Below are positions 1 to 9,564 of a stretch of DNA of 64,000 nucleotides, one piece after another. A program made the translations under genes and the position numbers. Source of the DNA: Aegilops tauschii subsp. strangulata (lineage: Eukaryota > Streptophyta > Magnoliopsida > Poales > Poaceae); contig NC_053037.3 of NCBI RefSeq assembly GCF_002575655.3, positions 567,464,880-567,528,879 of the forward strand, written 5' to 3'. Under the pieces are notes generated by a model. That model was not told where the DNA came from. It was given only the letters and a program-made list of their open reading frames with translations, and did not search any database. Position 1 is the stretch's first letter. The number at the start of each line of letters is the position of its first letter.

Positions 1-164
1 CGAGGACGCCGCTGCTGCCACCAACGCCGCGGCCTCTGTATGGCCTACTGGAGGGTATAACTTGTTTATCCCGCTCCTACTATTTTCTATTTTAGCCATG
101 CTAGCGTTATACGTAGATCTTTCTGCAATTAGCGTAGTATGTGCTTGCTTGACTGAATATCAGT
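1..164. other. unassigned left-edge DNA
   Basis: I see no open frame or element terminus that I can support. The first 40 bases are GC-rich (repeated GCCGC). The rest is ordinary mixed sequence leading into the LINE relic. Confidence 0.4.
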
Positions 165-846
165 ATGCGTTTATTTTGTGTCAATGCCATGCTAATGATT
201 TACTCGTGGATTAATTTAATCGAGAAATTGCCTATTTACTCAACAGAACCAGACCAACTATATAAGAGAACAACGCTGCAAACGGGATTGATCAAGCGAG
301 TGGGTGACGGCTCAACAATCTCTACATGGGACGATCAATGGATTCCCAACACGGCCACATTGAAGCCGATGGGCAGAATAGGAAATGAGCCAGTGACTCA
401 TGTATTGGATCTCCTTGATCCACACGGGCGGTGGGACGTCGAGGCAGTAAGGAGGAATTTCTTTCGCACCGGACGCAGCCGCTATACTGAATATTTCGCT
501 ACGGTGTTCGGCGTGGAAGACACTTTGAGCTGGGCATTAGAAAGATCAGGTAAATATTCCGTCAAAACAGCATACCGTGCTCTTGTCACTCATAGTAAGC
601 ATTGTACTCGAGAGGAAGGAGCGACCGCAGGGACTTCATTGTCAGATGTTCACCTTTGGCCTGCTCTATTGAAACTCAAGGTTAAACCGAGAGTTCGGCT
701 ATTTTGGTGGAGAGTTCTTTGAGGAATCCTCCCTGACTATGTTACATTGAAGCATCGCCACATTAGGCGTATTGAAAGCTGTGATCTTTGCGAAGCAATG
801 GATGAAAACATGATGCATGCCCATGTGTCCTGTTCCCATGCTAGGA
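165..846 (+). pseudogene. LINE relic, part 1 (C-terminal reverse transcriptase / zinc-knuckle region)
   Basis: The open frame 165-722 (185 codons) carries the signature found after the RT domain of plant non-LTR retrotransposons: a GLIKRVGDGSTISTWDDQW block, then a W-rich segment ending KPRVRLFWWRVL, typical of the zf-RVT region. The frame stops at TGA 720-722, where relatives usually continue WRVLRG-ILP, so CGA or AGA to TGA is likely. The same frame then reads on (GILPDYVTLKHRHIRR, a CDLC pair, HAHVSC) as the zinc-knuckle until it is cut at 846 by a DNA transposon. No endonuclease or catalytic RT is present, so this is a 5'-truncated dead copy, as is usual for LINEs. The exact left limit is uncertain; recognisable similarity starts near 250. 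Confidence 0.75.
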
Positions 847-2002
847 GGGTGTGTTTGGTAGCAGTTCTCGCCATAGTATTGTTGTTCCCCCTTGAGACAT
901 GCTGAGTACATGTATTTGATGTTATTTAGTAGCGGTGTATCTGCTAAGACATGCTGAGCCGAGACTTTGTTTGGCAGCCTGCATGTGTTTATACTTCAGA
1001 CATGTTGAACAATTTTGAATTTCGAATAACTTTTTTTGAATGGTGAACAAAATTTGAAAAACATGGGAAAAATTCACACACATTTGGAATTCCGATTTTT
1101 TGATTTTTTTTGAAAAACTAACGAAATTTGAAATTCTGAACATTTTTTTTTGAAATTCTGAATGTTTTTGAGAATTTAAATAAATTTTGAAATACTGAAT
1201 ATTTTTGAGAATTTTAAAAACTTTTAAAATTCCAAACATTTTTTGAAACTTAAATAAAATTTGAAATTCTGATTTTTTTTGAGAATTTAAACAAAATTTA
1301 AAATTCTAAACATTTTTTGAGGGTCAGGAAGAGCATGATTGCCTCCATGCACCCTATCTGGGGTCCTCAACTCAACATGGCCGAAAGGCCTTTTTTGCAT
1401 GAGATGGGCATGGTTGAGGTGAGTCCATACACCCTGCCAAACGGTCAAAAGTGGGTTATGTAGGGAACTTTTGAGCTCATGCACCATATGGACTGCACTG
1501 CCGGGATCTAGTCCGTGTGCATGAGGACACGGGAGCGGAGCCGAGCGTTGTTCCAAGTCGCCGTCGGGGAGGAAGACGTGGAGGCCAGAGGTGGGCTGTA
1601 CCGCCTTGATCCTTCCTGTGCCGCACCGCCGCGCGCTGCTCGCTCTAGATCGAGAGGTGGGGGATGAATGGATGGGAGAGAGAGAGAGAGCAGGATAGGA
1701 GAGATTGCGGATCAGGATGGGAGGTGACAGTGGTGGCGGCAACCTAGGGGATGGGGGAAAGGATTTTAGGGTTTGGGACGGTGGAGTACTGGAGTTAGAT
1801 GGGCTCCCTCGAAAAATTTGAACCCCCGCGCTAGTGAATTCAATTTTTTCTTCCGCGCGCGGCTCTCCCGAGACCGTTTGGGCTTTCATTTTTTCTTTCT
1901 CTGGGGCAGCTGTTAATGTGCCAATCGATGACGTTTTCGGAGAACGTCATCAGAAATCCATCACAGATTAACAGATTTCTTGTAGTGCTACCAAACACAC
2001 CC
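847..2002. mobile_element. TIR DNA transposon (non-autonomous) inside the LINE relic
   Basis: A 17-base sequence, GGGTGTGTTTGGTAGCA, at 847-863 is repeated as a perfect inverted copy at 1986-2002. Together these enclose a 1156 bp segment that interrupts the LINE reading frame, which resumes directly after it. Termini starting GGGTGTGTTTGG are common in grass Harbinger- or hAT-like elements, but no clean target duplication is visible at the borders, so the superfamily stays open. The interior has no transposase: it holds an AT-rich repeat block (about 1010-1320) and a unique-looking GC-rich half (1330-1880). The ORFs inside it are non-coding by appearance. Confidence 0.75.
1010..1320. repeat. 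AT-rich degenerate tandem repeat
   Basis: The block is a run of loosely repeated units of roughly 25-45 bases, each built from TTTGAAATTCTGAA, CATTTTTTT and GAGAATTTAAA. It lies inside the TIR element. This is simple expansion; no coding function is apparent. Confidence 0.7.
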
Positions 2003-2743
2003 TATTGGATGGCGACAAGAGATGTCGTGAATGTCATCTACCTCGCCTCCACCCGGATACATGGACTCGGGATATTGTGCTTGATCAAAGGTTTGCTGAC
2101 AAGGATAGATGCAGAATCCTTACGGTGATGCATATTATCTGGACAGCTCGCAACAGATGGACACATGAATAGGAGCCCTTTGATACGGTTCATGCGGTCA
2201 AGAGGGTAAAAGATGATCTGCCAGTAGTGGACAAGCCTTTAGATGGACGACGTGTGCATCAAGGATAGTGCTGGAAACCATTTGATCCAGGTTGGGAAAA
2301 GATCAATACTATTGACGCCATTGATTCCATTCTCATAATGGAGGTGGAGGAGGTAAAATCAGACCACACCTTTATTTCTAAGGAGCCTGAAGTAAACCTT
2401 TTCTAGGAGTCACCGGTATGTTTATAACTGAAGTACTGGCTTTGCGATAAGGTGTAGTATTCGCGCAACTGAGGGGGTCCTTGCATGTGATAATGAAAGG
2501 GATTGTTTCGAGGTTGTCAACCTCTGGTCTTCGTGGCACAATGATCATTCACTGTGGCGCCTATTTTCAATGAGGGAAGCCAACACTCCGACTGATTTAT
2601 GTGCTAAGCACGCTACTAGTCTTACAAGCACCGATTGGTGAACTGATGAAAGTTCGGGGTTCATTGTTAGAACCCTTGTGACCGATTGTAACCAAACTTC
2701 TATTAAGCAATAAAGATCCCCGAGTTTTGAGTCAAAATCAAAA
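2003..2743 (+). pseudogene. LINE relic, part 2 (RNase H region and 3' end)
   Basis: Right of the TIR element the LINE resumes (YWMATRDV, then in another frame HPDTWTRDIVLDQRF and RILTVMHIIWTARNRW), which is the linker to the RNase H domain of plant LINEs. Further on, FEVVNLWSSWHNDHSLWRL and REANTPTDLCAKHA match the C-terminal half of that RNase H domain. Several frameshifts and stops separate the blocks. The relic fades near an AATAAAG signal (about 2709-2715) and a short A-rich tail (CAAAATCAAAATG, about 2732-2744), the expected 3' end of a LINE. It ends about 210 bp before the F-box start codon. Confidence 0.7.
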
Positions 2744-2954
2744 TGTGTGCATCTATTGATCTATAAGAAAACAAGAACCGATAGCTTGATTTGTTACTCA
2801 TATTACGGGCTTGATGGGCCCTCGTTTTTAGTTCGGGCTGGACTCGGATGGGCCAGGGCTAGGAGCCCAGCAAAGAGGAGGCAATCTCGGATCTTATTCA
2901 CTCCATCGTCGATCTGCCTCGATCCCCTTTCTACCCAAACCCTGAAGCCCCGGA

Positions 2955-4160
2955 ATGGAGGGCCAGACGCCGCCGGACAGTATGCAAGGCGAGGCGCGGC
3001 CGCCGCCGGCGTATGTATCCAAGGTGCTTGAAGACGACAACCTCCTGACGGAGATCATCGTCCGCGTCGGGTTCCCCACCAGCCTGGTCCGCGCCGCCTG
3101 CGTCTGCAGGCGCTGGCTCAGCCACGCCTCCGACCGCGCATTCCTCCGCCGTTTCCGCGAGCTCCACCCGCCAAGACTCCTCGGCTTCTACCTCGCGCAA
3201 GGCTATCCGTACGACGCCGCACGCTTCTTCCCGATGCTGCCTCAGCCCCCGGAGCTCGCTGCCGTCATCCGCCGCACAAACTTCTCCAAAAAAGAAGGGG
3301 GTACCATGGTGGGCTGCTCGAACGGCAGCGTCCTCACCCGCCGCATGAACTTCAGCGTCCTCAGCCTCACCAACAGCGTCCTCGCCTACGAGCTTGTATT
3401 TGCAGTGCACAGCCCACTGTGCTATGACTATGACCGTGGTATGGCCATCCTCCCAGGATTACAGTTCACAATGCCCTGTTTGTACAATTGGGCACAACTC
3501 TTCTCCAAAGAAGAAGGGGATGGCTCGTCCTACTTTTATGTCACCGTGGAGGATACCATGGAACCTAAGGTGAATGTTTATATGTTGCAAACTGGTGATG
3601 ATGCCTGGCAGAAACATCTCACCTTGGGGTCAGATCGCCTCCTGCATCCACAATCTAGTCCTAAAGGCGTACTTGTTGACAGCAAAATCTATTTTGCGAC
3701 CGACAATGCAATTGTTGTCCTAGATTTGACATCCTCAATATTATCGGCAATTCAGCTCCCACACGGGGTGGGTTTTGACCTAGGCACCACCATGTTGTCG
3801 CGGGTCGATGATGGTTCTGGTGTATATCTCATCCATATCAAGGAGCTTCAACTTCATATCTGGCTCCACAATGGGGACAATTGGTTGCTGGTGGACACCA
3901 TTTGCTTGAGCGAAACATGTGCTGGTTTGCTTGAGGATGAGCCTACTGCTGATATCCGGATAAACCATGTGGGGGACTATAATGGGTTTGTATTCTTGGA
4001 GATGGGTCGATCCGCACACTACTTGGATGTCAGGCGCAGGACGTTGTGTAAAGTGTACGAGATGACAACAGAGGAGAAATATTTGGGTGATATCTATCCT
4101 TTAATGATGACCTGGGCTCCCTTTTTCCCTACTGTCCGTCCTGCAAGGTTTGCCTTTTAA
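2955..4160 (+). CDS. F-box protein
   Basis: This is the one ordinary host gene: 401 codons without a break. Residues about 29-66 form an F-box (LLTEIIVRVG..SLVRAACVCRRWLSHASD.AFLRRFRELHPP), followed by LLGFYL, the usual linker in the large grass F-box family with a C-terminal beta-propeller-like region. F-box proteins bind SKP1 and bring substrates to a cullin-1 ubiquitin ligase; the substrate here cannot be told. ATG 2955 was chosen because it is the first ATG of the frame in good context and lies just ahead of the F-box. Codon use is GC-rich at the 5' end and falling after it, normal for grass genes. The TAA at 4158-4160 may be intronic: AG|GT at 4147/4148 and AG|G at 5762/5763 would join to give an ending RPARNAT with stop TGA 5773-5775, also 401 residues. 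Confidence 0.88.
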   Translation: MEGQTPPDSMQGEARPPPAYVSKVLEDDNLLTEIIVRVGFPTSLVRAACVCRRWLSHASDRAFLRRFRELHPPRLLGFYLAQGYPYDAARFFPMLPQPPELAAVIRRTNFSKKEGGTMVGCSNGSVLTRRMNFSVLSLTNSVLAYELVFAVHSPLCYDYDRGMAILPGLQFTMPCLYNWAQLFSKEEGDGSSYFYVTVEDTMEPKVNVYMLQTGDDAWQKHLTLGSDRLLHPQSSPKGVLVDSKIYFATDNAIVVLDLTSSILSAIQLPHGVGFDLGTTMLSRVDDGSGVYLIHIKELQLHIWLHNGDNWLLVDTICLSETCAGLLEDEPTADIRINHVGDYNGFVFLEMGRSAHYLDVRRRTLCKVYEMTTEEKYLGDIYPLMMTWAPFFPTVRPARFAF

Positions 4161-5762
4161 CCTTTTGGTGATCTGTATAGTGTACTTGTAGAGTTTACAT
4201 AGTTTTGCAATGTGCATTGTGCATCTCACTGTTTAGTATAGCCGTGGAGTGCTGTTACATATGTGATTGATTCTTTAGATCAAACAATACTAGTTCTGAG
4301 GTAATTTGAAATCACTTCTGTATTGATTCCTTAGGCCTTTTTGACAATACTAGTTAAGCAAGATTAGTGAATGCTTGACGTAAGATGATTTGAAATCACC
4401 TCTGTATTGACTTACTGGGACATCTAACACTTGAGGCGGCATTAGTGAATGATTGATGTAAGATGATTTGAAATCACTTGTATGCCGAGGAATATTGCAA
4501 GGTGTCTACTTGTGGTCATAGTAGGGTACCCTTGCGTGTGGTTTTCGGTGTGTAATGGGTCCGTTGCAAATGATGTTGTGGATAGATAAGCGAAAAAAGA
4601 GAAGTAGGAGTTAAGGAGGGATGCAGGTTTGTTTCCTAGTCACTAAAAGATTACAGAAGTCCCCCTTTAGATATGCTACCATGGTGGATCCATGATTGAC
4701 ATTTACTTCCCTGGTGCTACTCGGACAGCTACATATATCCGAATCCAACTATCGCACGTATACTGTCAGTCTGTCACCCTTAATAGGTTTCAGCGAAGCT
4801 AGTCATATTTCTATGGGCTCAATATTAGTTGCAAAATTAACATGATAGTGTCGATGGTTCTTGTCGTTTGCTAGACGTATACTGAAGTACTAGTATCAGA
4901 CTATGGCAGACCACTCAATGGAATAATTACTTTTGTTCAACCTTGTGCTGTTTCCAGAAGTCAATCTTCATGAACATAATAACAATTTGTAGTCTTACAC
5001 TTTACTGAACTATCAGTGCAGAATTGCAAATTGGACCTGCAAATGTAGCATTAAACATCATGTATAAGAGGATGAAGAGCTGAAAGATGCCTAATTTAAC
5101 CTTGTTATCTGTTATAGTGTTGACCATTATGTTTTCTTGCACAAAAATAGACAGAGACCCATCAAGCATGGAATTTTAGCTTCCCATTTTCTTAATATAA
5201 TCATGGTGTGCTTTTGTACAGCCTACTTCTCAACTGTAAAGCTCAAGCTATGTAATGAGATTGCTAATGCTTGGTTTGTCCCCACGAATGTTTCCTAGTG
5301 GATCGTATGTTCTTTTTCTCAAACGCAAGTGGTAGGTTTTTACGCTGTTGCTCTTGAGTTTATTCATGATTTGTGATCCAGATATATCGCGGTAATATTT
5401 TTTTTCCTTTTATATGACATTGCTAGTCCAAGCTAACAGTGGCTAGTTTATGTTTGTGTGGAATTTCTCCTTCTGTAACCAGAGTTTTGGTTTGTTGGAA
5501 TACAAACTATAAAATGAAAATATGTGTGACTGGGGTATGAATACGAAGGCATTTAACCTTTATTGCTGTAGCCTTTGGAAACAAAAACTGCATTGCTTGA
5601 CCAAATTCACCACTTTAATTTATTAAGCGCGCTAAACATTTAAGGATTGTTGGACTAGCCACTTGTTTTGTTAGCTCATCTGATATTTTTTATGCTTAAA
5701 GTGGTTTTACGCTGATGCTCAGTAACCTTCATCTGGATACTTCCTCTGTTTCTCTGAAACAG
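4148..5762 (+). other. probable terminal intron of the F-box gene
   Basis: The segment starts GTTTGC directly after the CAAG of the last shared codons and ends in a pyrimidine-rich tract, TTCCTCTGTTTCTCTGAAACAG. It is AT-rich with no ORF and no recognisable element, as expected for an intron. Splicing would move the last four codons to 5763. If it is not used, the same DNA is 3' UTR and intergenic sequence. Confidence 0.55.
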
Positions 5763-5995
5763 GAATGCCACGTGAAGGGATACGAGGAAGCTTTTGGATG
5801 GCTTCTGACTAATCCTTAAATTTTAGCCGCAGTCTGTCTAATCTACATGGCACATGTGCTGGATCTGTAATTCTTGTCGTGGTTTTAGTTCCAATTTTAT
5901 TGTACTTGTAGAGAGGGATGAACCAAAAGCAGTTGCCAGTAGGCTCACGTGAGTGCATCGGTTTTTTTTTTGAGTGGTAGTGAATGCATCATGTA
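5763..5995 (+). other. candidate last exon and 3' UTR of the F-box gene
   Basis: It follows the acceptor at 5762. The first 13 bases complete an alternative stop (AAT GCC ACG TGA), and the rest would be 3' UTR. The end is a guess: the TTTTATTGTACTTGTAGAG stretch near 5897-5916 resembles a plant near-upstream polyadenylation region. Confidence 0.4.
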
Positions 5996-6494
5996 AGAGT
6001 GGCAATTGTGTATAAGTTTCTGAATGGGCTGACACTATTCACACGACCGAAAGCTGTTCTCGGGTGCTCGACGGCCGTACGTCGGCGGCGGCTCGCTGGT
6101 GCTCATCCGCACAGCTGACCGCCTATGGACCTCGCCGTCGTGTCGACACCGTTGTAGAGCTTGTCGGGCATCAGCCCGCCATCGCCGAACTGACAAGTTG
6201 CGGCATGTCTCGAGGCATCCCGTTATATGGGTTGTACGGGCCATAGGATCTCATCAGCCTGAACGGGCCGTAGGATCATGGATGCAAGGCCATGGGCGAA
6301 TCTCACGGCTACCCGCTCATCGTTATCGATGCAACCATTGATGCTATAGAACAGGCGAACAGCAGAAGCGTACGATGGCAAGAGACTGGATTATGAAGTG
6401 GTGAAGAAGTTGGTGGCCCGTCCGTTAAAAGATAGAGCTGGTTGGAAATCTCGTGGACCCCAAGAACTAAAAAGAAGACAAAGGGGTTGGCTTA
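5996..6494. other. unassigned intergenic DNA
   Basis: About 500 bases with GC-rich short ORFs on both strands, none with recognisable similarity. A short direct repeat, ACGGGCC(A/G)TAGGATC, occurs at about 6237 and 6264. Confidence 0.4.
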
Positions 6495-6497
6495 TTA

Positions 6498-7548
6498 GAG
6501 CATCTCCAGCCGTTGTGCCTCCCCACAAGCGATTTTTGCGCCGGATGAATGTTTATCGGCACTAATTTTGGTCTTGGGCAGAAAAGTTTCCCAGTAGTTG
6601 GAGCCCCAGGCGCGCCCCGTCGCTCGCCCGCCTGGCCGCCTCACTGGCTCGTCGTGCCGGCCGCCGCAGCTCGCTCACCCGCCGCTGCAGCGCTCGTCGC
6701 GCGCGCCCACATGCCCGCGTCTGCGCCCGCTCGCCTGCCCTGCTGCGTCCGTGGCCGCCAGCCGCGAGGAAGCCATTGTTGCCAGCCACGAGAGTTCCGC
6801 CAGGAGGAAGCCATTGTTGCCAAGCTGCTCCTCGTCCGATCCCGCGGCCCCGCCGCCGTGGCCGGCCTCCAGGGCTTCTGGTTCGCCAGCATCCCTTGAC
6901 GGCCTGCCACCATGGAGACCTGCCGCCGCGGCCGGAGCATGGCATGGCTAGGGCGGGCTCCGCCCCGGCCACGCGCAGACGTCAGGAGCGTCGCCTCCGG
7001 CTGGAGAGAACGGCGAGCTCCACCACGGACGCGAGCGGCGAGTGCGCGCTCCGGCCATGCCGCCTCCCCGTGCAGCTCGTCGTGCAGAGTCCTCTCCCAG
7101 AGGCACGCGGGGGGCGGAGCAGGCCGATGCGGGCAGCCAAGCCGGCTGGAGCGGGGGCGCCGAGGCGAGCCGGCCCGAGGCCGGCGTGCGGAGGCGGGAT
7201 GGCCGGCCGGCCACCCGGAGCCGGCGCGGGGAGAGCTTGGTGGCGGCGCGGGAGAGCTAGGCGAGGAGAAAGCGGAGGAGGGGGAAGGCGGGGGCGCTGT
7301 GGGCCAGATGCATGCCAAAAAGAGAGGAGAGAGAGAGAGGGAAAAGGTGGCTGACAGCGGGCCAGATGCATGCCAAAAAGTAGCACCGGCGCCCCCAGCG
7401 CGTTGGGTTTCTCATGGGAGCGCCGGCCGAAACTTTCCTCAAATCCGGCGAAAAAGGTGGTCTTGGGTGCATGGCTGGGACGATTTTTTGCCACCGGCGC
7501 AAAAAAAGTGGTCCTGGGGGGCTGTTGGGGAGCCTAGTGGAGATGCTC
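6498..7548. mobile_element. Harbinger-like non-autonomous TIR element
   Basis: The left end GAGCATCTCCA (6498-6508) is matched by its perfect inverted copy TGGAGATGCTC (7538-7548). TTA lies immediately outside both ends (6495-6497 and 7549-7551), the target duplication favoured by PIF/Harbinger elements. The 1051 bp interior is very GC-rich with short internal repeats: GAGGAAGCCATTGTTGCCA twice near 6767 and 6813, and CCAGATGCATGCCAAAAAG twice near 7303 and 7361. The long overlapping ORFs on both strands come from the base composition; no transposase motif is visible. Confidence 0.75.
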
Positions 7549-7581
7549 TTAGCGACTCGCAACGAGCAACCTGCCGATTTT

Positions 7582-8987
7582 TGAAAGCGCAGGTTTAGGG
7601 GGGGGGGGTGAACGAGAGATTTTTAGAAATTCATCAAACTCTGAGGAATTTGACGAAGACCAGAGTGAAGAAATAGAAACACAAGGGAAACTAAGTCATC
7701 ACAACAATAGAAAGCATGCATACAAAATGCATACATGTGAAAAACATGTAATAAGACAAGCATACAAGCATGGGGAAGATGAACCGAAGAAATAAAAAGC
7801 TGCATGATAAAGTCTTCAATTCAAATTCTTCAGAAGCTAGATCACAAATTCTTCAGCAGTAGAATAACATAAAGGTAAAGGGGTGAGGAATTTGAAACCA
7901 GATAGGCTCGGTGAAGACACAACAATTTGGTAGACCAGTTCCAGTTGTTGTATCAACTGTACGTCTGGTTGAGGCGGCTGAGATGAACTCAGAAGACACT
8001 TAGTCCTCACCGTATTCCTCTTGAGCCAAGGTCACTTAGACCTCGCCTAATAACTTGTGGTAAGTCTTCTAGGTAGACTTTCAAAACCTTCACAGACTTG
8101 TTCACCGACACACCACAATTACTCTTGGGTGCTAAGAATATGACGCCAACCGTCTGGAAGAATGACGGTCTTCAAAGGTAACATGTGTCGGATAACACAG
8201 ATCAACCTCTACAGTGATGCTCAATCACTTTGGCTCTGGTTGGGTTTTTCCTCACTTGGGTTTCTCTGGAAGTCGTTAAAGGAAGGGTAGCTCTCAAAAG
8301 ACAAGTGTCAAGTTCTCTCTAGAGCAGCCAACCAACAAGTGGTTGTAGGGGGGCGGCTATTTATAGCCAGGAGACAATCTGACAAGAAATGTCATAAATG
8401 CCCTTTCAGACATGACCGTTTGTCAGGGTAAGAATCCACTCAACAGCTGGCACGTGGCGCAACAACAGTCGGAAAATTGGACTCTTAATTTCCCCGGGGC
8501 ACTCAATTTCCTCACGATAGGCAGATCGCACTGGCGAAATCCTAACTCCTCAGTCTGACCGAATTCGTCAGTGACCAGATGAACTTCGTCGCTGTCGCTA
8601 GCAAAGTCGTCAGCTGTTCCGGAGGTTTCCAAAGGCTTCACTTGAAGCGGCTTAGAGTGTGTATAGGTTTGAGCATCACATCGGAAATATGAAATATGTT
8701 TCGCCTAGACCCCCTTTAACAGTACGGTTTTTTCTATGACTTAAATAAGAAGAAAAGAAACTATGAAAACAAAGTCTTCAAGCTTCAAAGTGTTCGCATC
8801 CATTTCTTCAGAGGCCGTACCGATTTCTTCACTTAAAAAAAAATACATTTTTAGAGGTCGTCTTCCGTCGGTTAAACCAAAATCTTCAGGGACTATAACT
8901 CCTATGTACACTCACAAACACATTAGTCCCTTAACCTATTTGTCTTCAATACTACAAAACCACTAAGGGGTACTTCATGCACTTACA
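7582..8987 (-). mobile_element. Copia LTR (3' LTR, minus strand)
   Basis: Read on the minus strand this LTR begins TGTAAGTGCATGAAGTACCCC at 8987, a start I know from Triticeae Copia LTRs, and ends ...GCGCTTTCA at 7582, giving the TG...CA ends of an LTR of 1406 bp. A TATA box lies inside. Sequence at 8988-9115 that reads ATGGGGAGAT just before the LTR start (minus strand) is the polypurine tract, so this is a 3' LTR and not a solo LTR. The 5' part of the element has been lost or lies outside the window. Confidence 0.7.
8357..8366 (-). promoter_or_regulatory. TATA box of the Copia LTR
   Basis: On the minus strand the sequence is CTATAAATAG, about 630 bp from the LTR start. Position and sequence fit the U3 promoter of a Copia LTR. 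Confidence 0.6.
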
Positions 8988-9115
8988 ATCTCCCCATTTT
9001 TAGTGATTGATGACAGATTGGTTAAGTTTTCAACGGGAATAAAATAATGAAAGTGTAAAAACAGAGTATGAAGAAAACTGGTTACATGACATAGAGGAAC
9101 TCCCCCTGAAGATGT
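8988..9115 (-). mobile_element. 3' scrap of the Copia internal region, with polypurine tract
   Basis: The minus-strand text runs ATCACTAAAAATGGGGAGAT into the LTR, a purine-rich plus-strand primer site. Only about 128 bp survive before an Angela-like LTR interrupts at about 9116. Confidence 0.6.
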
Positions 9116-9490
9116 TGATGGAAATACGCCCTAAAGGCAATAATAAAATTGTTATTTATTATATTTCCTAAATCATGATAAAGGTTTATTATTCATGCTA
9201 GAATTGTATTGATCGGAAACTTAAATACATGTGTGAATACATAAACAAATACCGTGTCCCTAGTAAGCCTCTACTAGACTAGCTCGTTGATCAAAGATGG
9301 TTAAGGTTTCCTAACCATAGGCATGTGTTGTCATTTGATAACGGGATCACATCATTAGGAGAATGATGTGATGGACAAGACCCATCCGTTAGCTTAGCAT
9401 AATGATCGTTCAGTTTTATTGCTATTGCTTTCTTCATGTCAAATACATATTCCTTCGACTATGAGATTATGCAACTCCCGGATACCGGAG
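9116..9490 (+). mobile_element. Angela-like Copia LTR, 5' fragment
   Basis: The first part (TGATGGAAATACGCCCTAAA) and several later blocks (AGGAGAATGATGTGATGGACAAGACCCA) match the start of the ANG LTRs at 37234 and 44237 with clear divergence, so this is a related but older family member. It is cut at 9490 by outer element D, after CCCGGATACCGGAG. Its 3' half is not in the window. Confidence 0.7.
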
Positions 9491-9564
9491 TGATGCGGAG
9501 CATCCCAAGGTCATCCCCATGGACCTACCATCGTCTCACCAAGTGCCTAATGGACCCATGACAC

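Noticed and set aside
6549..7598. Overlapping long ORFs on both strands
   Set aside because: All lie in the GC-rich interior of the Harbinger-like element, with low-complexity Ala/Arg/Pro/Ser translation and no transposase motif.
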